Positions 47,293 through 54,602 of a stretch of DNA of 64,000 bases are shown piece after piece. The DNA comes from Herbiconiux daphne (GTDB lineage Bacteria; Actinomycetota; Actinomycetes; Actinomycetales; Microbacteriaceae). The stretch's first letter is position 1. Every line of letters begins with the position of its first letter. The translations under genes and the position numbers were made by a program. Location: the NCBI RefSeq assembly GCF_024979295.1, contig NZ_JANLCJ010000004.1, forward strand, positions 310,001-374,000, given 5' to 3'. The notes under the pieces are model-generated. The model saw only the letters and a list, made by a program, of their open reading frames with translations, ran no database searches and had not been told where the DNA came from.

Positions 47293-48996
47293 ATGAAGCA
47301 ATCCAGCGTCTCGTTCTCCTCGGCACCCTCCTCGGTGCCGGGCGGGCTCGGTGCTGCGCTCGCGCCGTTCGGGGCTTCCGGGTCGTCAGGGGGGTCGGGC
47401 GCCGATGCCGACTCCGACTCCGACTCCGTCTCCGTCTCCGACTCGCTCGAGCTCGACGAGCTCGGCCTGCAGTTCGACGAACTGTTGCGCGCCATCGCGG
47501 CCGACGACGCGTCGATCGCAGCAGCCGAGGCCCGGCGGGCCCGCCACCTGGCCGCTATCGCAGCGGTCGCCGCGCGGATGTCGCGGCGCGACGGCACCGC
47601 GGCGACATCCGCGGGGCGCGAATGGGTGCGGCGCAAGCTCGCGGCAGAGATCGGCTGCGCCACCCATCGCACCGAGGGTGCCGTCTCGCGCCTGATCGAC
47701 GAGAGCGAGCGGCTGGTCGACGAGTTGCCGGCGACGCTCACGGCCCTCGAGAGCGGCGAGATCTCCTATCGGCACGCCCGTGTCATGATCGGGCACGCCA
47801 TCACGGTGCCGGCCTCGGCGCGGGCCTCGTTCGAGCAGCAGCTGCTTCCGGTCGCGGCGGCGCTGGCGCCGCACCGCTTCGACATTCAGGCCCATCGGCT
47901 GCGTGAGCGGGTGCACCCCGACTCGATCATCGACCGCACTCGGGCAGCCCACGCCGAGCGGCACGTCGCCTTCTCGGTCGACGGTGACGGCATGGCGAGC
48001 ATCCGTCACCACCTTCCCGTCGTCGACGCCCTCGCCATCGACGATCTCATCGACAAGATCGCGCGCTCCCAGCGTGGTGAGGGCGGCCCGGGCGAGCGGC
48101 TAGGCGGGCCACCCACCCCTGGTGAGTCGGCCGCGACCACGGCGGGCGGCGCGGATGCCGCTGCGAGTTCCTCCGCGATCGTCAGCGCCGAGGCTCGACG
48201 CACCCACGCCCAGCGCCGAAGTGACGCGCTCACCAACCTCATCCTCGGTCGCGGCGAGCGCCCGCGCATCACGCCCAGCGTGGTCGTCACGGTGAAGGCG
48301 TCGACCATCGCGGGTGCCGACGACGATCCGGCCGAGCTGCACGGCTACGGCCCGATCGATCCGGTCATGGCCCGCGAGATCGCGGCCCTCGCCCCGACAT
48401 TCCTGCGAGCGCTCACCAGGCCCGATTCGTCTGGGCCGGTCGTGGTCACCCGCCATCGCGCACGCCCGGTCGCCGATGCTGCGGTCGGGCGCGACCAGCA
48501 CGACGCTTCCCCGATGCTGCGAACGGCGCTGATGCTCGCCGACGACACCTGCCGGTTCCCGAACTGCGGTCGACGGGCGTCGCGGTGCGAGCTCGACCAC
48601 ACGCACGCATGGGCCGAGGGCGGCCGCACCACGCCCGACAACCTCGCCCACCCCTGCCCGAAGCACCACCACCTCAAGCACGACGGAGGCTGGAAGGTCA
48701 CCGGCTCCGACGACGGCACCCGCACCCTGCACTGGACCAGCCCCCGCGGCACCCGCTACGCAACGCACCCGGGTGGCACGCCACCCGAACCGGTAGCCCC
48801 ACGGCCTGGCGCAAGCGCCCCAGCATGCCCGCACGCCCCGAGCGCCGCACCACCCCCACCGTCTGGCTCGAGCACCGCACCACCCCTACCGACCGGCCAG
48901 ATCGCCGCGCCACGAACACCGCGGCCCCCATCTCTCGCGCCACCCGTCGCCGCGCCACCGAGCGGCGAGCTCGACGACGACCCGCCACCGTTCTGA
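47293..48996 (+). CDS. DUF222 and HNH endonuclease domain protein (13E12-repeat family)
   Basis: The 567-residue protein begins with a low-complexity stretch (ADADSDSDSVSVSDS). The DUF222 domain runs over about residues 50-330. The HNH nuclease module near 415-470 reads MLADDTCRFPNCGRRASRCELDHTHAWAEGGRTTPDNLAHPCPKHHHLKH: two CxxC-like pairs, the DH of the HNH core and the closing HxxH. A proline-rich tail follows. Such genes are multi-copy in actinobacteria and have been linked to mobile DNA; no partner mobile gene is nearby. Confidence 0.9.
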   Translation: MKQSSVSFSSAPSSVPGGLGAALAPFGASGSSGGSGADADSDSDSVSVSDSLELDELGLQFDELLRAIAADDASIAAAEARRARHLAAIAAVAARMSRRDGTAATSAGREWVRRKLAAEIGCATHRTEGAVSRLIDESERLVDELPATLTALESGEISYRHARVMIGHAITVPASARASFEQQLLPVAAALAPHRFDIQAHRLRERVHPDSIIDRTRAAHAERHVAFSVDGDGMASIRHHLPVVDALAIDDLIDKIARSQRGEGGPGERLGGPPTPGESAATTAGGADAAASSSAIVSAEARRTHAQRRSDALTNLILGRGERPRITPSVVVTVKASTIAGADDDPAELHGYGPIDPVMAREIAALAPTFLRALTRPDSSGPVVVTRHRARPVADAAVGRDQHDASPMLRTALMLADDTCRFPNCGRRASRCELDHTHAWAEGGRTTPDNLAHPCPKHHHLKHDGGWKVTGSDDGTRTLHWTSPRGTRYATHPGGTPPEPVAPRPGASAPACPHAPSAAPPPPSGSSTAPPLPTGQIAAPRTPRPPSLAPPVAAPPSGELDDDPPPF

Positions 48997-49029
48997 CCGG
49001 GAGAGTTCGTCACGTGAATTTGCCGGGGG

Positions 49030-49056
49030 TGTCGATCGCGGCCCGGTTCGATCGTC
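49030..49056 (+). promoter_or_regulatory. ECF42-type promoter (TGTCGA, 17 bp, CGTC)
   Basis: TGTCGA at 49030-49035 and CGTC at 49053-49056 are separated by 17 bases and lie 60-86 bases before the DGPF gene start. As I recall, the published ECF42 motif is TGTCGA at -35 and CG(A/T)C at -10. The next gene but one encodes the matching sigma factor. Confidence 0.7.
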
Positions 49057-49115
49057 ATCACTGTAGAAGCCGCCCGTGAACGCGGCTAACCTGACCACCA
49101 CGAAAGGACCACAGC

Positions 49116-49493
49116 ATGCGCTACTCATTGCTCCTCACCAACCAGGAAGCACAAGACGCCGGCGTCACCGAAGAAGACATGGCACCGTTCCGCGCGGCCT
49201 TCGACGCCTACGCCAAGTCACTCGAACAGGCGGGCGTGCTGATCTCGGCCGACATCCTGCAGCCCTCCGCGGCCACCACGACGATCACACTCCGCAACGG
49301 AACCCTCGAGGTGCAAGACGGCCCATTCGCCGACACCAAAGAGAAACTGGCGGGCGCCTTCGTCGTCGACGTGCCCGACCTCGATGCCGCCATCGCTTGG
49401 GCCGAGAAGTGCCCGGGCGCGCAGTACGGCGTGATCGAGATCCGTCCGACCGCCCTGTCGTTCAGCGACGGGCAATGGCACGAACTCGGATGA
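49116..49493 (+). CDS. YciI-like DGPF-domain protein
   Basis: The 125-residue protein has the family opening MRYSLLLTNQE, the name-giving DGPF (about residues 68-71) in TLEVQDGPFADTKEKLAGAFVVD, and IAWAEKCPGAQYGVIEIRP. GAAAGGACC precedes the ATG. DGPF genes accompany ECF42 sigma factors and may act as stress-related dimeric enzymes; no activity is proved. Its stop overlaps the sigma gene start (ATGA). Confidence 0.9.
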   Translation: MRYSLLLTNQEAQDAGVTEEDMAPFRAAFDAYAKSLEQAGVLISADILQPSAATTTITLRNGTLEVQDGPFADTKEKLAGAFVVDVPDLDAAIAWAEKCPGAQYGVIEIRPTALSFSDGQWHELG

Positions 49494-50971
49494 TCCCTCC
49501 CGCGCCCTCGACCGGTCCGGCCGCCTCGCCCACCACGGGCGGGCCGGCGGCCGCGAAGCGCGACACCACCGCGGCCACGGCCCACCTCAATGCGCCGGAT
49601 GCCTCGGCGACGACGAGGCGCGACGCGGGGGATGCCGCGGCGGTGACGGCTGAACAGGTGGCCCGCACGGCCTACGGGCGGCTGCTGGCACTGCTGGCGG
49701 CACCGACCCGCGACATCGTCGCGGCCGAAGACGCCCTGGCCGACGCATTCGAACGGGCCCTGCGCGGGTGGCCCGAGAGCGGGGTGCCCGACAATCCCGA
49801 AGGCTGGTTGCTCACCGTCGCCCGCAATCGGCAGCGCGACGAACTCGGCTCAGCGGCCCACCGCACGTCGGTCCCTCTCGACCTGCTGATCGAATCATCC
49901 GGACCCACCGAGTCGACTCGCGATGCGGGCGGAGGCCGCGCCCAGCACCCCACCACCGTCGACGACCCCTTCGCGGTGACGCTCGCGCACGACCATGCGC
50001 CCGATCTTGAAGCGATTCCCGACAAGCGACTCGAACTGCTCTTCGTCTGCGCCCACCCGGCCATCGACCCCGCGGTGCGCACCCCGTTGATGCTGCAGAC
50101 CGTGCTCGGCTTCGACGCCCAGCAGATCGCCACCGCCTTCGTCGTGCCTGCTCCCGCCATGGCGCAGCGGCTCGTGCGAGCCAAGCGGCGCATCCGATCG
50201 GCCGGCATCCCGTTCACGGTGCCCGACCGCACGGCGATGCCGGGCCGCCTCGCCCCCGTGCTCGAAGCGGTCTACGGCGCCTACGCCATCGACTGGCAGC
50301 GCGTATCGGGCGAGACGCTGCGGGAGTCCCTCTCAGCCGAAGCGCTCTACCTGGCCGAGACCCTCGCCGACCTGTTGCCGACCGAGCCCGAAGCACACGG
50401 ACTGGCCGCTCTGCTCTGCCTCTCGATCGCGCGAACGGGTGCCCGCACCACTCCCGAAGGCGACTGGATTCCCCTCGACGCCCAAGACCCCACCCTCTGG
50501 AATCACGCCCTCATCGCCCGCGGCGAGTCCCACCTGCGCCGGGCACACGCCCTCGCAACCCGTGAGGGCACGGCCGAACCCATCCCCTTCGGCCGCTTCC
50601 AGCTCGAGGCCGCCATGCAGTCGGTGCACTGCGCCCGCGCATCCACCGGCGACACCGACTGGCGCACCCTCCGCACCCTCAACGAAGCCCTCGTGCGAGT
50701 CGCCCCCACCCTCGGCGCCCACGTCTCCCTCGCCGCCACCATCGCCGAAGTCGACGGCCCCGAAGCCGGCCTCGCCTACCTCGACCACCTCGCCACCGAA
50801 GCACCAGACCTGGCCCGCTTCCAACCCGCCTGGGCCACCCGAGCGCACCTCCTCGCCCGCTCCGACCGCCCCACCGAAGCCCACACCGCCTACACCCGCG
50901 CCCTCACCCTCACCACCGACCCCCACCTCCGCACCGCCCTCCACCACCACCAATCCACCCTCCCCCACTAA
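49490..50971 (+). CDS. ECF42-type RNA polymerase sigma factor with C-terminal TPR-like extension
   Basis: From the ATG at 49490 the protein is 493 residues; an ATG at 49475 is an alternative. The first 60 residues are low complexity. Sigma region 2 covers about residues 60-115 (EDALADAFERALRGWPESGVPDNPEGWLLTVARNRQRDEL). Region 4 lies around 180-240 (LMLQTVLGFDAQQIATAFVVPAPAMAQRLVRAKRRIRSAG). A 250-residue helical extension (DUF6596-like) follows, which in ECF42 proteins replaces the anti-sigma factor. It overlaps the DGPF gene and reads an ECF42-type promoter in front of it. The last third is strikingly G-poor on the coding strand. Confidence 0.88.
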   Translation: MIPPAPSTGPAASPTTGGPAAAKRDTTAATAHLNAPDASATTRRDAGDAAAVTAEQVARTAYGRLLALLAAPTRDIVAAEDALADAFERALRGWPESGVPDNPEGWLLTVARNRQRDELGSAAHRTSVPLDLLIESSGPTESTRDAGGGRAQHPTTVDDPFAVTLAHDHAPDLEAIPDKRLELLFVCAHPAIDPAVRTPLMLQTVLGFDAQQIATAFVVPAPAMAQRLVRAKRRIRSAGIPFTVPDRTAMPGRLAPVLEAVYGAYAIDWQRVSGETLRESLSAEALYLAETLADLLPTEPEAHGLAALLCLSIARTGARTTPEGDWIPLDAQDPTLWNHALIARGESHLRRAHALATREGTAEPIPFGRFQLEAAMQSVHCARASTGDTDWRTLRTLNEALVRVAPTLGAHVSLAATIAEVDGPEAGLAYLDHLATEAPDLARFQPAWATRAHLLARSDRPTEAHTAYTRALTLTTDPHLRTALHHHQSTLPH

Positions 50972-51118
50972 CCCCCACTCCCACGACCTCCCCCTCAAGC
51001 CGCCGGCAGCCCCACCCCAACGCATCCAACCCACCGCCAGGCCCCACCCACCACCACCCCGTCGCCGGGAGGCCACTTACCCGATCCCATCGCGGCGCAG
51101 CCCGCGCCCCTAACTCGC

Positions 51119-51203
51119 GGTCACGGGTTTCCGGTTCGGTGCTGGGGCGCCTTTGAGCTCCGCTCAACCCCTAGCCCCAGTGCCGAACCGGAAACCCGTG
51201 ACC
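51119..51203. repeat. 85-bp long-armed hairpin between convergent genes
   Basis: Bases 51119-51148 pair with 51174-51203 over 30 bp with two mismatches; the common part is GGTCACGGGTTTCCGGTTCG. The loop contains a second hairpin, TTGAGC (51153-51158) and GCTCAA (51162-51167). It sits between the sigma factor and the MBL gene, so it can serve as a bidirectional terminator, but it is far larger than most terminators. Confidence 0.82.
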
Positions 51204-51246
51204 ACCACCCGACCCGACCCCGCCAGCGCCAGTCGAACCAAAACCC

Positions 51247-52065
51247 TCAATCCTCCGCGACATCCCCCCGCACCCACCGCACATACCGCTCCAACCCCCG
51301 CTCCACGACCCCCGCCGCCCCCGACTCGATCACCCGGAACGCGCTGTAGACCCGGTCGAACTCCAGCTCCCCCACGGTGCCCGCGATGCGTCGCACGAGT
51401 CGTTCCGGCAGCGGAATCAGGTTCGGGTAACTCCGCATCACCGACACCGACGCCAGGTCGGCCCCCACCATGATCGTGTCTCCGGTCAGCAGCACCCCGC
51501 GGCCCGACGCGCCCGCCCGCCACTGCGCCACGGCGCTGCCGGCGAAGTGCCCGCCGCACTGCACCAGCCGCACTCCCGGCAGCAGCTCGAGATCGCCACT
51601 CCACAACCCGATCACTGGGTCAGGCCGCCTGATCCAGCGCGCATCCGCTTCAGCCACGAGCACGGGCGCGCCGCCGAAGGCGTGACTCCACTGGATCGAC
51701 GAGCCGGTGAGATGCGGATGACTCGCCGTCACCGCCGCCACCCCGCCGAGCTCCGCCACCGCAGCAATGCCTGCGGCGTCGATGAATCCCGGCGGCTCCC
51801 AGAGCAGGTTGCCCCCCGGCGTTCGCACCAGCAGTCCGCGCTGCCCGATGCCGAGCTCGTGGTCGGTTTCGACCGCGAACAGATCGGGCTCGAGCTCGCG
51901 CACCACGATGCGGTAGCCCTCGGCCTCCAGCTGGTCGCGGCTGGTCCACTGCTGCCCGGATGCCGGCACCCACTGCCGCTCGTCGCTGCAGATCGCGCAG
52001 TGCGCCGGCGGCGACGGCGTGTCCGGATGCTCGATCGCACAGGTTGCGCAGGTCCAGATGGTCAT
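51247..52065 (-). CDS. Metallo-beta-lactamase-fold hydrolase with N-terminal zinc ribbon
   Basis: The 272-residue protein opens with a rubredoxin-like zinc ribbon, two CxxC pairs (CATC at residues 6-9, CAIC at about 23-26). The MBL domain has GGHFAGSAVAQW and LLTGDTIMVG, but the first metal motif reads SHPHLTGS, lacking the usual HxHxDH aspartate. I know this variant from a group of actinobacterial MBL proteins. Zinc occupancy and substrate are unknown. It is convergent with the sigma gene and 72 bases from the ROK gene upstream. Confidence 0.82.
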   Translation of the reverse strand: MTIWTCATCAIEHPDTPSPPAHCAICSDERQWVPASGQQWTSRDQLEAEGYRIVVRELEPDLFAVETDHELGIGQRGLLVRTPGGNLLWEPPGFIDAAGIAAVAELGGVAAVTASHPHLTGSSIQWSHAFGGAPVLVAEADARWIRRPDPVIGLWSGDLELLPGVRLVQCGGHFAGSAVAQWRAGASGRGVLLTGDTIMVGADLASVSVMRSYPNLIPLPERLVRRIAGTVGELEFDRVYSAFRVIESGAAGVVERGLERYVRWVRGDVAED

Positions 52066-52137
52066 CGTCGACCCCCTCGTGATGCGGAGAAGTCCCGTTC
52101 TGCTTCTCCTACTGCACCACCGGCATCCGTTGCCTGT

Positions 52138-53364
52138 CTACTGCACAGCCGAAACCGGTGGCTCCCCGAGCGACTCGAAGAGCTCGTCGATGCGGTCGGT
52201 CGAGAACAGCTGATCGGCCGTGATCAACGCCAGCCCCGTCACCCCGGCGAACTCCCCGAGCTGCGACACCCGGATGGCCAGGTTGCGCGTGGCCAACGGC
52301 TGCGAGCGCTGGTAGACCCGTTCGCGAACGCCCGACAACAGCACTTCGTCGCAATCGGCCAGCTGACCCGACACGACGATCATCTCGGGGTTGAGAATGC
52401 TCACGAGGTCGGCCACCGCGTCGCCGAGCACCCGACCCGCCTGACGCACGAGCCGCACGGCCTCGATGTTGCCGAGCTTCACGAGCGAGACGACCTCGGC
52501 CACGTTGTCGACGTGCACCCCGGCCGCTTCGAGGTCGCGGATCAACGCCCAGCCGCCCGCGTAGGCCTCGACGCAGCCGACGTTGCCGCACCGGCACGGC
52601 AGGGGGTTCGCGGCATCCGGCACCGCGGCCCTGGTGTGGCCGATGTCGCCGGCCGCTCCCTCGCTGCCGCGGATGATCTGGCCGTTGAACACGAGCCCCG
52701 ACCCGATTCCGGTGCCGAGCTTCAGGCTGATGAGGTTGTCGTGCCGGTGCGGGCGCGCCTCGGCGACCGCGCGGGAGTTGGCATCGTTCTCGACCACGAC
52801 CGGCACGCCGTAGTCGGCGAACCAGCCGACGATGTCGAAGCGGTCCCAGCCGGTCATGATCGGCGGGTTCACCACGCGCCCGGCGGCGAACTCCACCGGA
52901 CCGGGAACGCCGATGCCGATGCCCCAGACCTCTTCGTCGCCGAGCAACTCGGTGAGTGCGGCGCCGACTGCGCCGAGCACGCGGTGCGGCCCGTCCCACA
53001 CGTCGACCAGCTCGCTGACGTGCCGCAACGGTGTTCCGCCGAGATCGCACACCGCCGCCACGAATCCGGTGGCCCCGATGTCGGCGGTGAGCAGCACCGC
53101 GCGCCGGCGATTCAGGGCGAACCGGCTCGACGGCCGCCCTCCGGTCGACTCGCCGCCGCCGATCTCCTCGATCAGGCCGGCGGAGTGCAGCGAGGCGAGC
53201 CGCTGATTGACCGTCGAGCGTGACAGACCCGAGATCTCGATCACGTCGGTGCGGCTCAGTTCGCCGTGCTCGCGAAAGAGCGCGAGGACTTCACCGACGT
53301 GGGTTCGCACATCCTTCACTTTACGCAGAGCTCCATCGCGGTCATCGAATTGACGTGCAGTCAT
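52138..53364 (-). CDS. ROK-family transcriptional regulator of the sugar locus
   Basis: From the ATG at 53364 the protein is 408 residues. An N-terminal winged helix (ELSRTDVIEISGLSRSTVNQRLASLHSAGLI) is followed by the sugar-kinase-like ROK fold with the ATP-site GTGIGSGLVFNG and the zinc-binding CRCGNVGCVEAYAGG. It diverges from the binding-protein gene across 113 AT-rich bases, so it very likely controls the sugar transport genes, with a sugar as the inducer. Confidence 0.9.
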   Translation of the reverse strand: MTARQFDDRDGALRKVKDVRTHVGEVLALFREHGELSRTDVIEISGLSRSTVNQRLASLHSAGLIEEIGGGESTGGRPSSRFALNRRRAVLLTADIGATGFVAAVCDLGGTPLRHVSELVDVWDGPHRVLGAVGAALTELLGDEEVWGIGIGVPGPVEFAAGRVVNPPIMTGWDRFDIVGWFADYGVPVVVENDANSRAVAEARPHRHDNLISLKLGTGIGSGLVFNGQIIRGSEGAAGDIGHTRAAVPDAANPLPCRCGNVGCVEAYAGGWALIRDLEAAGVHVDNVAEVVSLVKLGNIEAVRLVRQAGRVLGDAVADLVSILNPEMIVVSGQLADCDEVLLSGVRERVYQRSQPLATRNLAIRVSQLGEFAGVTGLALITADQLFSTDRIDELFESLGEPPVSAVQ

Positions 53365-53393
53365 TGTAACCACATAAAAGAGAAAGTCAGCCA

Positions 53394-53438
53394 ACTTTTG
53401 TGTTGCAATAAATCAAAAGTGCGCGTAGTTTCGAAAAC
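53394..53438. promoter_or_regulatory. Candidate ROK operator in an AT-rich spacer
   Basis: ACTTTTG (53394-53400) and CAAAAGT (53414-53420) are inverted with 13 bases between. A second short palindrome, GTTTCGAAAAC, is at 53428-53438. The stretch 53365-53440 is exceptionally AT-rich for this window. Confidence 0.6.
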
Positions 53439-53477
53439 CGAAGGCACGCAGTAGTGCCCCAACCACCAAGGATGACA

Positions 53478-54530
53478 ATGTTCAGCAAAGACGCAACATG
53501 GATGCGCACCGCACGCATCGCAGTGCCCCCCGGTCTTGCGGCCCTCGCTCTCGCCGGCTGCTCCGGTGGCGACGCCGGCAGCACGGGCGGCTCGGGCGGC
53601 TCCTCGTCCAGCAACGTCGCCGCCGTGATCAAGGGCCTCGACAACCCCTTCTTCCAGGCGATGGAAGACGGCATCCAAGAGACCGCAGACGCCGACGGCG
53701 TCGACGTGACCATCCAGGCCGCCGCCGACATCGGCGACACCACCGGCCAGGCCGACAAGCTCACCACCCTCGCCGGGCAGGACTTCGGCTGCTTCATCGT
53801 GAACCCGATCTCGGGCACCAACCTCGTGCAGTCGCTCAGCCAGGTCTCGGGCGCGGGCAAGCCCATCGTCAACATCGACAGCCCGATCGACGCGGATGCC
53901 GCGAAGACCGCGAACCTCGACATCGCCACCTACATCGGCACCGACAACGAGGCCGCGGGCGGCAAGGCCGGCGACTTCGTGCTCGATCAGGTCGACCCCG
54001 GCTCCGAGGTCGCGATCATCGGCGGCATCGCCGGCGACGTGACCAGCGGCGCCCGCGTCGACGGCTTCAAGGCGGCCGTCGGCAGCGACGTCGACATCAT
54101 CCAGGAGTCGGCCGCCGACTGGAAGCGCGAGGTCGCCCTCACGACCGCGACCGACATCATCGCCGCCAACCCGAACGTGAAGGCCTTCTTCGCCGCCAAC
54201 GACGACATGGGCCTCGGCATCGTGAAGGCCGTCGAGAACGCCGGCCTCACGGGCACGATCACCGTCGTGTCGGTCGACGGCAACCAAGACGCCCTCGAGT
54301 CGGTGAAGGCCGGCGGCCTCTCGGCGACGGTCGCCCAGTACCCCTACGCGATCGGCTCGCTCGGCCTGCAGGCCTGCGAGGTCGCGACATCGGGCGGCAC
54401 CCTGCCGAAGACGATCGAGTCGCCGACCGCCCTGGTCACGAGCGCCGAGGCCGACGACGCCATCGCCGCCTTCCCGCAGCCCTTCGCGCCCTTCGACAAC
54501 CCGCTCGAAGACCTGCTCCCCGCCAAGTAG
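53478..54530 (+). CDS. Sugar ABC transporter substrate-binding lipoprotein (RbsB/FrcB-like)
   Basis: The start is the ATG at 53478, behind AAGGATG. The 350-residue protein has a lipoprotein signal with lipobox LALAGC (C28), then the ribose-binding-protein fold: VAAVIKGLDNPFFQAMEDGIQETA, GCFIVNPISGTNLVQSL, GKPIVNIDSPID, AFFAANDDMGLGIVKAVENAG. It captures a sugar for the fused permease-ATPase 73 bases downstream. A hairpin between them may raise its share of the message. Confidence 0.92.
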   Translation: MFSKDATWMRTARIAVPPGLAALALAGCSGGDAGSTGGSGGSSSSNVAAVIKGLDNPFFQAMEDGIQETADADGVDVTIQAAADIGDTTGQADKLTTLAGQDFGCFIVNPISGTNLVQSLSQVSGAGKPIVNIDSPIDADAAKTANLDIATYIGTDNEAAGGKAGDFVLDQVDPGSEVAIIGGIAGDVTSGARVDGFKAAVGSDVDIIQESAADWKREVALTTATDIIAANPNVKAFFAANDDMGLGIVKAVENAGLTGTITVVSVDGNQDALESVKAGGLSATVAQYPYAIGSLGLQACEVATSGGTLPKTIESPTALVTSAEADDAIAAFPQPFAPFDNPLEDLLPAK

Positions 54531-54546
54531 TCCCTCACCACCCCGG

Positions 54547-54573
54547 GGGGTGCGTGCCCGCTGCGCGCACCCC
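54547..54573 (+). terminator. Intercistronic hairpin between binding protein and permease
   Basis: GGGGTGCG (54547-54554) pairs with CGCACCCC (54566-54573). Such a structure often protects or partly terminates the message after the binding-protein gene, giving more binding protein than transporter. Confidence 0.6.
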
Positions 54574-54602
54574 TCTTCGCCCCCGACTGAAACGTGACGC
54601 CA

